From positions 1-39,744 of the IMG/VR virus record IMGVR_UViG_3300028837_000592: a stretch of DNA of 39,744 bases; one strand, written 5' to 3'. Shown here one piece after another: positions 6,378-14,437 of the stretch. Position 1 is the first letter of the stretch. Every line of letters begins with the position of its first letter. Below the pieces are notes generated by a model. That model saw only the letters and a list, made by a program, of their open reading frames with translations. It did no database searches and was not told the origin of the DNA. The DNA is from a virus. Position numbers and translations under genes: made by a program.

Positions 6378-6892
6378 ATAAATCACAAGCTGAAATATGT
6401 GATCAGTGTGATCAATGTGGACTCTTTAGAAATGTTCGTAAGAGGGTCATAGTTAGAGGTAACCTTCCCTGTGATATTCTTTTTATAGGGCAAGCTCCTG
6501 GGAAGAGTGAGGATGTGACGGGACTGCCGTTCTCAGGTCCTAGTGGTGTTTTGCTAAACAAGGCACTAGAAATCACTCGCATAAATCAGCTTTCGTATGC
6601 TATAACAAATTGTGTACAGTGCCGTCCGTGCAATGAGTTTGATGGTCCAAACAGGCCACCAACAAATTTTGAAATAGAATGTTGTAGAGGTTTAGTGGAT
6701 GCTGTTATAGAGGAAGCTAATCCACGAACTATCATATTCTTAGGTGCGGAAGCGAAGCAGGCCTATTCCCCTCGTTTTCCTCATGCCTATAGTCTTGTTC
6801 ATCCTGCCTACATATTAAGGCAGGGAGGACAACCAACACCGCTCTTTAGACGTTTTGTTGCAGAGCTAAGGGAGATTAAGAATGCTGTATAA
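6374..6892 (+). CDS. Family 4 uracil-DNA glycosylase
   Basis: The enzyme removes uracil from DNA. The 172-residue sequence shows the family 4 signature G-Q-A-P-G-K-S-E-D with G-L-P-F-S-G-P-S-G-V-L-L. An N-terminal C-x2-C-x2-C and later cysteines in C-V-Q-C-R-P-C and E-C-C fit the iron-sulfur ligands of the family, N-C-V-Q-C-R-P matches the N-x-x-x-C-R-P region, and H-P-A-Y is the C-terminal active-site segment. I choose GTG 6374 (AGGAG at 6358-6362, GTGA overlap) over ATG 6341, which lies inside the preceding gene. A phage uracil-DNA glycosylase is unusual, since many phages instead inhibit the host enzyme. Confidence 0.88.
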   Translation: MNKSQAEICDQCDQCGLFRNVRKRVIVRGNLPCDILFIGQAPGKSEDVTGLPFSGPSGVLLNKALEITRINQLSYAITNCVQCRPCNEFDGPNRPPTNFEIECCRGLVDAVIEEANPRTIIFLGAEAKQAYSPRFPHAYSLVHPAYILRQGGQPTPLFRRFVAELREIKNAV

Positions 6893-7808
6893 ACCAGTCG
6901 GTAAAGTAGAATATACAATCAAGGATGGGGTAACACAGAGTCTGCTATCTATGTTCATGTGTTGTCCTCAACGTACTAGGATGTACCTAGAGGGATGGCG
7001 ACAACGTACTACTTCTGATGGACTTGCAATGGGGACACTTACTCATAAGATACGAGAATACTACTTGGAGATGAAATTCAATAAGGACACAAATCCATTT
7101 CCAGAACTGTTAGTGAACCAAGGGGAGAAGTTTTTGAAGAAAGGATCTAAGCGCGGATTGACTGAAAAAGAGCTTATGAACATTCATGTTGCTGCCGCGC
7201 TCGTTTATGGATTCTTTGTAGCATATCCACCCAAAGGCGCCATCACTAGTGAAGTAGGTTTTGATGTAGATGCTTTTGGGATACGCCTTCGTGGGAAACG
7301 TGATGGTCTTCGTACAGTCAAGAAAGGGTTATGGATAGAAGAGTTCAAGACTACTCAACAGGTTACAGAGGACATGGATACAGCCCTCAACTTGGACTTC
7401 CAGATCCAATTCTACTTGGCGGCGACTACTTTGGAAATTGGGAAGAAACCCTCGGGCGTAATCTATGACATAGCTCGTAAGCCTAGCATAAGGCAGAAGC
7501 AGACGGAAACATCAAAGGATTATTACCTTCGCCTATTACAGGACACGGAAGCAAGGCCTGAGTTCTACTTCTTGAGCTTTGAAGTGAAATATACTACGAA
7601 ACAGATAGCACGGTTCATCGAAGAGTTAGAAGTTTGGCTCTGTAAGTATCGTAAGTGGTGCAATGAGGGATTTCCTCCCATAAGAAACTATACTCAATGT
7701 CGTGGATGTTTCCAATGCGATTATGCGGACTATTGTGCTCATGGACGCTTGGATACTTTGAAGAAGGATGGTAAACTATTTGAGGAGCTTGAAGACGATG
7801 CCAGTTAG
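6882..7808 (+). CDS. Cas4/RecB-like PD-(D/E)XK nuclease
   Basis: This 308-residue protein has the RecB-family nuclease layout: G-T-L-T-H-K-I-R-E-Y-Y with the first histidine near residue 57, G-K-R-D-G-L, W-I-E-E-F-K-T-T (the E-x-K core) and a following D-F-Q-I-Q-F-Y-L motif. The C-terminal C-x2-C-x2-C-x5-C cluster together with an N-terminal C-C-P-Q is typical of the iron-sulfur version found in Cas4 and AddB-like enzymes. It probably acts as a single-strand exonuclease with the neighbouring Sak4-like ATPase in recombination. ATG 6882 follows GGGAG and overlaps the glycosylase end by 11 bases. Confidence 0.87.
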   Translation: MLYKPVGKVEYTIKDGVTQSLLSMFMCCPQRTRMYLEGWRQRTTSDGLAMGTLTHKIREYYLEMKFNKDTNPFPELLVNQGEKFLKKGSKRGLTEKELMNIHVAAALVYGFFVAYPPKGAITSEVGFDVDAFGIRLRGKRDGLRTVKKGLWIEEFKTTQQVTEDMDTALNLDFQIQFYLAATTLEIGKKPSGVIYDIARKPSIRQKQTETSKDYYLRLLQDTEARPEFYFLSFEVKYTTKQIARFIEELEVWLCKYRKWCNEGFPPIRNYTQCRGCFQCDYADYCAHGRLDTLKKDGKLFEELEDDAS

Positions 7809-8652
7809 GAAGAAAGCGATTGCGAAAAAGAAAGTGATAGCGAAGAGGAAACCCAGCACAAGAGGGAACTATTCTCTACCCACTGTGAAGAGGGAGCCTG
7901 TGGAAAACTTGATGGAATATATCTTTCTGATCTACGGCCGTCCTGGTGTAGGTAAGACTACAATAGCTGCCTCCTGGCCTGATACAATCATGTTCTCCTG
8001 TGAGAAGATTAGTAAGGGACTGAGCTTCTATGATTTCAACGAAGAGAATGGCGGAGTACGGTGTTGGGCGGACTTTCTGGCTGGGGTTCGTCTACTTGAG
8101 GAAAGCCCTGATCAGTTCACTAGTGTCTGCATTGATACTATTGACGTCGCCTATCTGTACTGTTTCAATCAAGTATGTGATGAGCGTGGCGTAGAGTACC
8201 CTCCCAGGAAAGACTATGGGCAAACTTGGGCCGCGATTCGCAAAGAGTTTCAATCAGCTTTACTTCGTATACTGCATACGGGGCGTGGCCTAGTGCTGAC
8301 TTCTCATGCGCACGAAGTAACTGTGGCGTCCCCGTGTGGGGATGAGTATGATCAAATTCAGCCTACTATTTCGGGACAAGGATATGACGTATTGAAGAAG
8401 ATCACGGACAATGTTTTCCTCATTGACTATAAGAAGGGGGAGGATGGTAGAATTCATCGCATTATCCAAACCCTGGGAACGGATGTCGTGGATGCGAAGC
8501 GGGCTATTGATCTTCCCGATTATTTGCCCTTCCCTAAAGAGGGAGGTTACGACGTAATTGATGGAGCTTTCAAGGGTACTGTGAAAGGGTTCCAGGTAGC
8601 CAAGCCTCGCACCGCTAAGAAGAAAGTAGCTGCAAAAAAGAAAGTGAGGTAA
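7798..8652 (+). CDS. Sak4-like recombinase ATPase with basic tails
   Basis: This 284-residue RecA-fold ATPase is of the phage Sak4/AAA type. Walker A is G-R-P-G-V-G-K-T (47-54), the Walker B-like strand is V-C-I-D-T-I-D, and L-V-L-T-S-H-A is the sensor-like strand. Sak4 proteins pair with an ssDNA-binding protein and mediate single-strand annealing. Both ends carry lysine-rich histone-like extensions (K-K-A-I-A-K-K-K at the N-terminus, A-K-K-K-V-A-A-K-K-K-V-R at the C-terminus), which is unusual for the family. ATG 7798 is chosen because GAGGAG lies ten bases upstream and the start overlaps the nuclease end. Confidence 0.87.
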   Translation: MPVRKKAIAKKKVIAKRKPSTRGNYSLPTVKREPVENLMEYIFLIYGRPGVGKTTIAASWPDTIMFSCEKISKGLSFYDFNEENGGVRCWADFLAGVRLLEESPDQFTSVCIDTIDVAYLYCFNQVCDERGVEYPPRKDYGQTWAAIRKEFQSALLRILHTGRGLVLTSHAHEVTVASPCGDEYDQIQPTISGQGYDVLKKITDNVFLIDYKKGEDGRIHRIIQTLGTDVVDAKRAIDLPDYLPFPKEGGYDVIDGAFKGTVKGFQVAKPRTAKKKVAAKKKVR

Positions 8653-8656
8653 TCCT

Positions 8657-8941
8657 ATGGTATATGTAGGTTTCAGAGTGGAATGTATTCCTAATAAGGT
8701 ATGGAGATGGGATTATGTTATTCATCTATTTGGTGATACAGATAAAGAACTAATAGAATTTGCTGAATCACTTGGATTACTCCGTTCATGGTTTCAACCC
8801 TCACCTCCTGCTAGAGTTTCACATTTTGATATTGTAGATAGCAAAGCAAAACTTGCAATACAAAATGGTGCTCAACAGATGACTCTAGATGAAGAAGTTG
8901 AGTTTATAAGAAACCATACAAAGAAAATGGTGAAGAAATGA
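8657..8941 (+). CDS. DUF4031 family protein
   Basis: This 94-residue protein matches the DUF4031 pattern: H-L-F-G-D-T-D-K-E-L-I-E-F-A, then L-L-R-S-W-F-Q, then H-F-D-I-V-D-S-K-A-K-L-A-I-Q-N-G-A. These small proteins are common in phages and bacteria and have no established activity. The gene lies between recombination genes and small zinc-ribbon genes. Its stop overlaps the next start (ATGA). Confidence 0.75.
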   Translation: MVYVGFRVECIPNKVWRWDYVIHLFGDTDKELIEFAESLGLLRSWFQPSPPARVSHFDIVDSKAKLAIQNGAQQMTLDEEVEFIRNHTKKMVKK

Positions 8942-9018
8942 GCTTGGATTTCATTGGTGGATTTTTCATTGGGTTTTTGATTGTCTTAGTGTTGGCGGCG
9001 AGGGCTACAAAGAGGTAA
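8938..9018 (+). CDS. 26-residue single-span membrane peptide
   Basis: ATG 8938 overlaps the DUF4031 stop, and the frame ends two bases before the next ATG at 9021. The peptide begins MSLDFIGGFFIGFLIVLVL and ends with A-R-A-T-K-R. It is one hydrophobic helix with a positive C-terminal end, so it would insert with the C-terminus in the cytoplasm. Exact packing between two genes supports real coding. Function is unknown; it may act on the membrane or the host. Confidence 0.6.
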   Translation: MSLDFIGGFFIGFLIVLVLAARATKR

Positions 9019-9020
9019 AC

Positions 9021-9275
9021 ATGGAATGTGATTATTGTCCTGTACCGTTTGAGGATCAAGATGAGAATTGTCCAAAGTGTATTGAGGAAGAGAATATGAA
9101 AGATAGTGAACGGAAACAAAGATTGGAGGAAGCATTGGCTTTCGTAGATGAGTTTTGTAAAACAGTAGAAAGTAGAACTGGAATATTGGCTCCAATAGAA
9201 GCCTGGAAACACCAGGAGATAGAACAGACGCTTGCTCATGAAGTGCGTCGTTTACGAAGGGAGGTGAAGAAATGA
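9021..9275 (+). CDS. Small zinc-ribbon plus coiled-coil protein
   Basis: The 84 residues open with C3-x2-C6 and C17-x2-C20, a compact zinc-binding knuckle. A long charged helix from about residue 24 to the end follows, probably a coiled coil. GAGGT lies upstream of ATG 9021. Similar small proteins are frequent in phage replication regions, but no specific family is recognised. It overlaps the next gene by four bases. Confidence 0.7.
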   Translation: MECDYCPVPFEDQDENCPKCIEEENMKDSERKQRLEEALAFVDEFCKTVESRTGILAPIEAWKHQEIEQTLAHEVRRLRREVKK

Positions 9276-9550
9276 ATAAGTTCAAATTTGATTTTAATCA
9301 AGTTGTTAAGGATTGTATCTCTAACTTTCAAGGAGTCGTTTTATGTAAACAAGAATATGAGACTGGTTGTTTACATTATGGCGTCGTTCCTATGAAGTTG
9401 AAGGATGGAGGCTTAGCGCCGTGGGAATGGGTGGATGAAACTCGTCTAATCCCTGTATTAGATGATGAGGGTAATAAAACCTTCGTAAAGAGATTTGAAG
9501 AGAAGGAGAAAAGGGTTGGAGGTCCAGGACAAAACCCAGAAATGAGGTAG
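9272..9550 (+). CDS. Hypothetical protein (92 residues)
   Basis: The centre, G-V-V-L-C-K-Q-E-Y-E-T-G-C-L-H-Y-G followed by P-W-E-W-V-D-E-T-R-L, is a pattern often seen in short phage proteins of unknown role. ATG 9272 follows GGGAGG and overlaps the preceding stop. The 46-base gap after it (9551-9596) holds a weak wobble-rich hairpin and the ribosome site of the next gene. Confidence 0.6.
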   Translation: MNKFKFDFNQVVKDCISNFQGVVLCKQEYETGCLHYGVVPMKLKDGGLAPWEWVDETRLIPVLDDEGNKTFVKRFEEKEKRVGGPGQNPEMR

Positions 9551-9596
9551 GTTAGAACTTAGGCATAGGGTCTGGGTTAATATAGGAGAATGAAAG

Positions 9597-10271
9597 ATGG
9601 CTATAACAGCAGAAGTACGGAAAAAGTTGAAAGAAATGAATAAGGCGTGGAAGACGGGGAAGGACTCTGTCTCAGGAGTGCCTGCTGGCGTGTATCACAT
9701 GCGCCTTCAAGGAGCAACGGTTAAGTTAACCAGTAACAAGAAGCTGACTGTTATCCGTGAGCACCTTATCGTGGATGGAGAATTTGAGGGTACAGTAGTC
9801 ACGGATTTCATGAACTTGGAAGGTGAGATGGGTGCTTACTTTGCGGCTCAATTCATCGACCAGTTGGGCTATGAGATTCCGGAAGAGCCTACTGAGATAC
9901 CGGAAACGATTGAAGCTGTCGTTGCTGACGCTCCTGAGTATATTGCCAGCGTAGTGCACTCGGAAGGGTTCACAAATGTCCGCTTCAAGGAATTGGTTGA
10001 AAGCTTCGGCGAGGCTGTAGTAGAAGAAGCAGAAACTTCCAAGAAAGTAAATGACAACAATACAGAAACGTCAGACCTGGATTTATGGCGCGACGCGAAG
10101 CTGGAAGAGCTAAAGGTGTTCTGCGAAGCTATTGATGTAGAATTGCCAGATGATGCTACTGTAGATGACATCGCGGAAATCCTCAAGAAGGGTTATGATC
10201 TTTCTAAGGAAGACTATCTTCCGGAAGAGGTTGAACTCCTTGAGTCCATAGGCTTCGAGTTTATGGAGTAA
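9597..10271 (+). CDS. Single-stranded DNA-binding-like protein (DUF669-type)
   Basis: This is a 224-residue protein. Residues about 20-95 (A-G-V-Y-H-M-R-L-Q-G-A, L-T-V-I-R-E-H-L-I-V-D-G-E-F-E-G, then a helix ending Q-L-G-Y-E) match the layout of phage DUF669-type ssDNA-binding proteins. The rest is strongly acidic, as in SSB tails that recruit partners. Within the tail, the residues T-E-T-S-D-L-D-L-W-R-D-A nearly copy the exonuclease I motif of the next gene, and the DNA is repeated as well (see repeats). It sits between the Sak4 region and the polymerase, as expected for an SSB. Confidence 0.65.
   Translation: MAITAEVRKKLKEMNKAWKTGKDSVSGVPAGVYHMRLQGATVKLTSNKKLTVIREHLIVDGEFEGTVVTDFMNLEGEMGAYFAAQFIDQLGYEIPEEPTEIPETIEAVVADAPEYIASVVHSEGFTNVRFKELVESFGEAVVEEAETSKKVNDNNTETSDLDLWRDAKLEELKVFCEAIDVELPDDATVDDIAEILKKGYDLSKEDYLPEEVELLESIGFEFME
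10061..10096 (+). repeat. 36-bp direct repeat, copy 1 (in SSB-like gene)
   Basis: It matches 10289-10324 at 34 of 36 bases and is read in the same frame in both genes. It encodes T-E-T-S-D-L-D-L-W-R-D-A in the acidic tail. The high identity suggests recent duplication or conversion. Confidence 0.9.
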
Positions 10272-10274
10272 GAC

Positions 10275-12035
10275 GTGATAGTCCTTGATACAGAAACGTC
10301 AGGCCTGGATTTATGGCGCGATGCTAGAATGTTTGCGTTCTCCACATCTAATATGGATGGGGACAAGGTCCAGGTCTGGCGTTTTGATAAGGGCACAAGA
10401 AGGAAACGCTTGGCGGATGATGCTCTGGAAGAAGCACTTAACGATCAGCCTATTATCTTTCACAACTCCAAATTTGACATCAAGGCAATTGAGAATCACA
10501 TAGATAAGAAGATAGGTGAAGAGCTAGATTTCCATGACACTATCCTCATGTCACAGATACTTCAGAACAATCACCCAAACCACCGTTTGAAGGAACTAGC
10601 ATGGGAGCTCGCTGGATTTACACGTAATGATGAGCGGGCTGTTAAGAACTTCACTAAAAAGGGAATGGATTGGCCTAAAGTTCCTGAGTTCATTATGAAG
10701 GAATATCAAGGGAATGATGTATTAAGGACACTCCTACTACACTTATTCTTTTGGCCTAAGATTCGAGAGAACCCGGATTATTTATCTTATTATAGAGAGA
10801 TGTGTCGTTTACAGATTACAACTATGAGGATACAGGATAGAGGTGTAGTCCTCAGTATACCTGCTTGTCTTAGTATGATGGAACAGTTGAAAAATGAATG
10901 TGAGGGGATGTTGGACAGGCTTGAACATAAGACCGGAAGAAGGTTGAATCCACTTAGACCGGCAGATGTTAAGTGGCTCCTTTATAACAAGCTGAAGCTC
11001 CCTATCGTGAAGTATACAAAGAAGACTCGTGAGCCTAGTATAGATAAAGAAGTATTTTTGGAGTTGAACAGAGTTTGTAAGGATAATGAGCTATTAGGTC
11101 TGATTCAAAACTTCAAATCCTGGCGTCGTGGGATATCAACATTCAAAGGGTATCTTAGAGCAGTAGACAAGGATAATGTAATACATCCAAATATCAATAC
11201 GCATGGCGCGATCACTGGGAGGGAATCCTGCTCCAATCCAAACCTACAGAATGTTCAAAAGTCGGACGCTCTACTCAATCCGTATCCTGTTCCGGAGAGG
11301 AAAGTCTTTAGACCCCGCCCAGGACATGTGAACTTCTTGGGGGATTATGCTGGGATTGAGATGCGTCTACTCATACACTACTCTGAAGAGCCGGAGCTAG
11401 TTAAGATAGCGCAGGAGAACGGCGACGTTCACCTACCCGCCGCACAGATATTCTTTGGTGATAGATTTGAACAAGCGGAGGGGAAAGAGCGAAAGACACT
11501 ACGGAGCGCGGCGAAGAATTGTAACTTCGCTGTCCCGTATGGGGCTGGACTGAGCACGGCAGCGGATGCATTAGGTATGACAGAGGATAAAGCGTCTCTA
11601 GTATTTAGGGCATACAAAGGGCGTTTCCCATTACTCACTGGGTTGGGAAGAAGGATTGCTCAGTTCGTTCGTGAGAATGGTTATGTAGAAACAGTATTTG
11701 GTACAACTATCTATTGCCCAATGGATAAGGCTTATATGGGTCTTAACTACCTAATACAGGGGACCGCCGCCGCTCTGTTCAAGATTGGGCAAAATAGGGT
11801 GAAAGACGTGTTAGAGGAAATGACGGGGGATTCCGCGGGTATTATTCTTCCAGTACACGATGAATTGATAATTGAGTATGAAAGGAAGATTCTATATAAG
11901 GTTCATAAGGTATTATCTAGGGTGCGCGATGTAATGATCGATTTTCCGCAGTTCAATATCCCACTAGATGTAGAGTGGAATGTTTCAACACGAAGTTGGG
12001 AGGAGAAACGTGAGTTCAAACTTGAAGCTATTTAA
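10275..12035 (+). CDS. Family A DNA polymerase with 3'-5' exonuclease
   Basis: This 586-residue replicative polymerase has a full proofreading domain: exo I D5-x-E7, exo II H-N-S-K-F-D, exo III Y-x3-D in Y-Q-G-N-D. Polymerase motif A is D-Y-A-G-I-E-M-R-L, motif B is R-S-A-A-K-N-C-N-F-A-V-P-Y-G and motif C is H-D-E-L. Motif B has phenylalanine at the position that governs dideoxynucleotide discrimination. The start is GTG 10275 with GGAG upstream; no ATG fits, because the exo I motif begins at residue 5. It is shorter than bacterial Pol I because the 5' nuclease is absent, as is usual for phages. It overlaps the primase gene. Confidence 0.95.
   Translation: MIVLDTETSGLDLWRDARMFAFSTSNMDGDKVQVWRFDKGTRRKRLADDALEEALNDQPIIFHNSKFDIKAIENHIDKKIGEELDFHDTILMSQILQNNHPNHRLKELAWELAGFTRNDERAVKNFTKKGMDWPKVPEFIMKEYQGNDVLRTLLLHLFFWPKIRENPDYLSYYREMCRLQITTMRIQDRGVVLSIPACLSMMEQLKNECEGMLDRLEHKTGRRLNPLRPADVKWLLYNKLKLPIVKYTKKTREPSIDKEVFLELNRVCKDNELLGLIQNFKSWRRGISTFKGYLRAVDKDNVIHPNINTHGAITGRESCSNPNLQNVQKSDALLNPYPVPERKVFRPRPGHVNFLGDYAGIEMRLLIHYSEEPELVKIAQENGDVHLPAAQIFFGDRFEQAEGKERKTLRSAAKNCNFAVPYGAGLSTAADALGMTEDKASLVFRAYKGRFPLLTGLGRRIAQFVRENGYVETVFGTTIYCPMDKAYMGLNYLIQGTAAALFKIGQNRVKDVLEEMTGDSAGIILPVHDELIIEYERKILYKVHKVLSRVRDVMIDFPQFNIPLDVEWNVSTRSWEEKREFKLEAI
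10289..10324 (+). repeat. 36-bp direct repeat, copy 2 (polymerase exo I motif)
   Basis: This is the partner of 10061-10096. Here it encodes the conserved exonuclease I motif T-E-T-S-G-L-D-L-W-R-D-A and is therefore probably the source copy. Two silent or conservative changes separate the copies. Confidence 0.9.
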
Positions 12036-14004
12036 GTCCCACGGTGTTGATTTCATTTCGGATGAAATTGTTAATGATCATCAAATAGCAGAGTGTCCAT
12101 TCTGTGGAAAGAAGAAGTTTTATGTCAACGTAGAGACTCAATGTTGGGACTGTAAGGTTTGTGGAAGAAGTGGGAATAGGGATGGGTTCTTGACATCACG
12201 GGTGCAAGATTATATAGAGGCTATGGATAGTAAGAGAATTAGAGCATTAGTTATGGACAGGGGATTACTTCCAATGACATTGAAGGCTTGGGGTGTTGGG
12301 TGGTATGAGGGCAAATACACAATTCCAACAGATGCTAATCCAAAGAATGTAGTAACAGGTGTTAAGTTCTATACGTTAGGTGGAAGACGTAGAGCGTCGT
12401 CCGGATCAAAGCTCTGTATGATTAAACCACAAGGGGATCTATCTGAGAATGGGGACTTATGGGTTTGTGAGGGTGAGTGGGATGCTATGGCATTATGGCA
12501 AATTTTCTTTAGGGAGGGGTACGCCGCTGATGTGGTGGCTACTCCGGGCGCGGCTGCCTTTCCAGTTGTATCCCTCCCAATGTTCAATGGGCGGACTGTC
12601 AACCTAGTCTATGATAATGACCTGGCTGGTAGTACAGGCATGAATACAGCGAAAAAGAAGCTATCTGGAATAGCTAAGGAGATCCGTAAGATTAGCTGGC
12701 CTACGGATACAGATGACGGTTATGACATACGAGATCTAATAAAGGATGAGCGAAAACGGAAGCGGAACCCTAGGCTGAAAATTGAGGAGTACATTGGCAT
12801 AAGACAGGGGAAGAAGAAACCTCTTAAGAAGAATTATGAGAGTATACCTTCCCCAGCAACCACGGCTAGAGTATTTAAGAAGTGGCTCTTCATGTCTAAT
12901 ACAGAATGTTTAGATGTTATATTTGGGACAGTCTTGGCGAATAAGTTACAGGGAGATCCACTTTGGTTGTTTCTAGTGGCTCCGCCCGGAGGTATGAAGA
13001 GTGAGCTACTTATGAGCTTAAGCGCTAGCCCAGCAGTGTATACTACAACAAGCCTAACTCCGCGAGCACTTATAAGCGGAGCGCAAATGATGGGTGGTGG
13101 TGATCCATCCCTTATTCCTAAGCTAGACGGAAAAGTCCTAGTCATTAAGGACTTTACTGCTATATTGAAACTTCATAAGACGGATAGAGATGAAATCTTT
13201 GGATTGTTACGTGATGCTTATGATGGTAGGATAGAGAAACCCTTTGGGAATGGTATTACTCGGGTGTATGAGAGTAGTTTTGGGATCTTGGCAGGAGTTA
13301 CTCCTGCTATTGAAACGGTTGGGGCCGCTGAGGGTGTATTAGGTCAGCGTTTCATTAGGTATAATCTACCAAGGGCTAGTGGTAGTGTTATGGCTGGACG
13401 CTCCGCAGTCAAGCGGGCAATGCAGAATCTACGCCATAGTGACCAAATGCGGGGGGAGCTGAAAGAGGTAGCGACTAGAGTATTAGATAGGGAGATTATT
13501 GATTTTCCTGATATAAGTGAGCATATGATGGAACAAATAGGGGATTTGGCTCAATGGATTTCACTCTTGCGCGGAGTTGTAAGTAAGGAAAGATACACTG
13601 GAATAGTGCAGTTCAAACCTATGGCGGAAGTTGGGACACGACTAGCGAAAGAGCTTTCCAAGCTGGCGTATGGCATAGCATTGTATCGCGATGATCATGA
13701 AATAGGTGAGGATGTGTATAACATCTTAGTGAGTGTGGCACGAAGTACAATTCCAGATAGAATTGAGTCTATTACTCGTATTCTATATGTGAGGGGGCGG
13801 ATACACTTGGATGAGTTGATTAAGGCCATTAGGTTACCTAGAAGGACAGTACAGGATCTACTAGAGGATATGTCTATGCTAAAACTGGCGGCCCGTAAGG
13901 ATAAGCAGTGGGATATTCAGCCTGGAATTCGTAAACTGATTGACCACCTAGATATCTATCACTTAGATGTAAATTGGGAGAAGAGAAAACATGTCAAAAC
14001 ATGA
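12010..14004 (+). CDS. Primase-helicase
   Basis: This 664-residue replication protein has a zinc-binding primase domain (C29-x2-C32 and C48-x2-C51). Next comes a TOPRIM domain with the catalytic E in W-V-C-E-G-E-W-D and the D-x-D in V-Y-D-N-D. A P-loop domain follows with the Walker A-like A-P-P-G-G-M-K-S and Walker B V-L-V-I-K-D. The C-terminal 90 residues look like a winged helix. It should lay primers and unwind DNA for the polymerase. I choose GTG 12010 because GGGAGGAG lies just upstream; the longer frame from 11980 lies inside the polymerase end. The helicase core deviates from DnaB and looks closer to D5/VirE-like phage ATPases. Confidence 0.88.
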   Translation: MSSNLKLFKSHGVDFISDEIVNDHQIAECPFCGKKKFYVNVETQCWDCKVCGRSGNRDGFLTSRVQDYIEAMDSKRIRALVMDRGLLPMTLKAWGVGWYEGKYTIPTDANPKNVVTGVKFYTLGGRRRASSGSKLCMIKPQGDLSENGDLWVCEGEWDAMALWQIFFREGYAADVVATPGAAAFPVVSLPMFNGRTVNLVYDNDLAGSTGMNTAKKKLSGIAKEIRKISWPTDTDDGYDIRDLIKDERKRKRNPRLKIEEYIGIRQGKKKPLKKNYESIPSPATTARVFKKWLFMSNTECLDVIFGTVLANKLQGDPLWLFLVAPPGGMKSELLMSLSASPAVYTTTSLTPRALISGAQMMGGGDPSLIPKLDGKVLVIKDFTAILKLHKTDRDEIFGLLRDAYDGRIEKPFGNGITRVYESSFGILAGVTPAIETVGAAEGVLGQRFIRYNLPRASGSVMAGRSAVKRAMQNLRHSDQMRGELKEVATRVLDREIIDFPDISEHMMEQIGDLAQWISLLRGVVSKERYTGIVQFKPMAEVGTRLAKELSKLAYGIALYRDDHEIGEDVYNILVSVARSTIPDRIESITRILYVRGRIHLDELIKAIRLPRRTVQDLLEDMSMLKLAARKDKQWDIQPGIRKLIDHLDIYHLDVNWEKRKHVKT

Positions 14005-14437
14005 TGATTTACTATTGTGTGTTCTATATAAATACGGAGTTGATGAGGAACTATACAGTATGGCTACAGGAAAGACTGAGCTTTGCAATAGGTCCCGTGT
14101 TTCATCCAATCACGTCTAAAGATTTGAGTTATTTAGATCAATACATCTCTGACAGGTTTAAGAAGATGTATTTAGGCGGATTAGTTAACCCCAGGAAACA
14201 TATAGACTCGTTCATTACTTCTAAAAGGAATGGTTTGGCTAGGGTTTTCAAAAGGATATACCAAAAGAGATATGGAATAATTGGAATAATCTACGTGGTC
14301 CAGAGAAAAAGTTACAACAAGAGGTAACACTGGGTGGTTTAGATATAGACAACTTAACAACTACTACTATATGTTGTAACTATTTAGGAGATAATTACCA
14401 TGATGAAGAGTGTAGAGGAAAGATTCAAAGAAGTTAA
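13991..14437 (+). pseudogene. Broken or frameshifted gene, three collinear segments
   Basis: One frame starts at ATG 13991 (GGAG upstream) and gives 42 residues, MSKHDDLLLCVLYKYGV and onward, to a stop near 14117. The coding signal then moves by one base, and about 45 residues are open only in the next frame (S-K-D-L-S-Y-L-D-Q-Y-I through G-L-A-R-V-F). Between 14243 and 14273, at T4 and A4 runs, it returns to the first frame (K-D-I-P-K-E-I-W-N-N-W-N-N-L-R-G-P-E) and ends at 14437. Two opposite single-base shifts would restore one protein of about 148 residues. Alternatively, a 108-residue frame from ATG 14001 to 14327 is the real gene. No family recognised. Confidence 0.4.
14346..14381 (+). 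promoter_or_regulatory. Repeated promoter-like element, copy 1
   Basis: TAGACA at 14346-14351 stands 16 bases before TATATG at 14368-14373. Bases 14355-14381 are identical to 38636-38662 (27 bp). An upstream arm AAAAGTTACAACA at 14307-14319 is also shared, and its core is the inverted copy of TGTTGTAAC at 14372-14380. The arrangement fits a promoter with a dyad operator across the -10 region, driving the small zinc-binding gene, the 14564 gene and queC. The ribosome site AGGAG at 14387-14391 follows directly. Confidence 0.6.

Noticed and set aside
6882-7808. Cas4-like protein as a sign of a CRISPR system
   Set aside because: No spaced direct repeats and no cas1, cas2 or effector gene are present; a phage recombination nuclease explains it better.
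9551-9596. Hairpin in the gap before the SSB-like gene
   Set aside because: The pairing depends on several G-T wobbles with a short loop; it is too weak to call.
13991-14437. Homing endonuclease or intron explaining the frame changes
   Set aside because: No HNH, GIY-YIG or LAGLIDADG motif and no intron-like structure are seen; single-base shifts explain it more simply.
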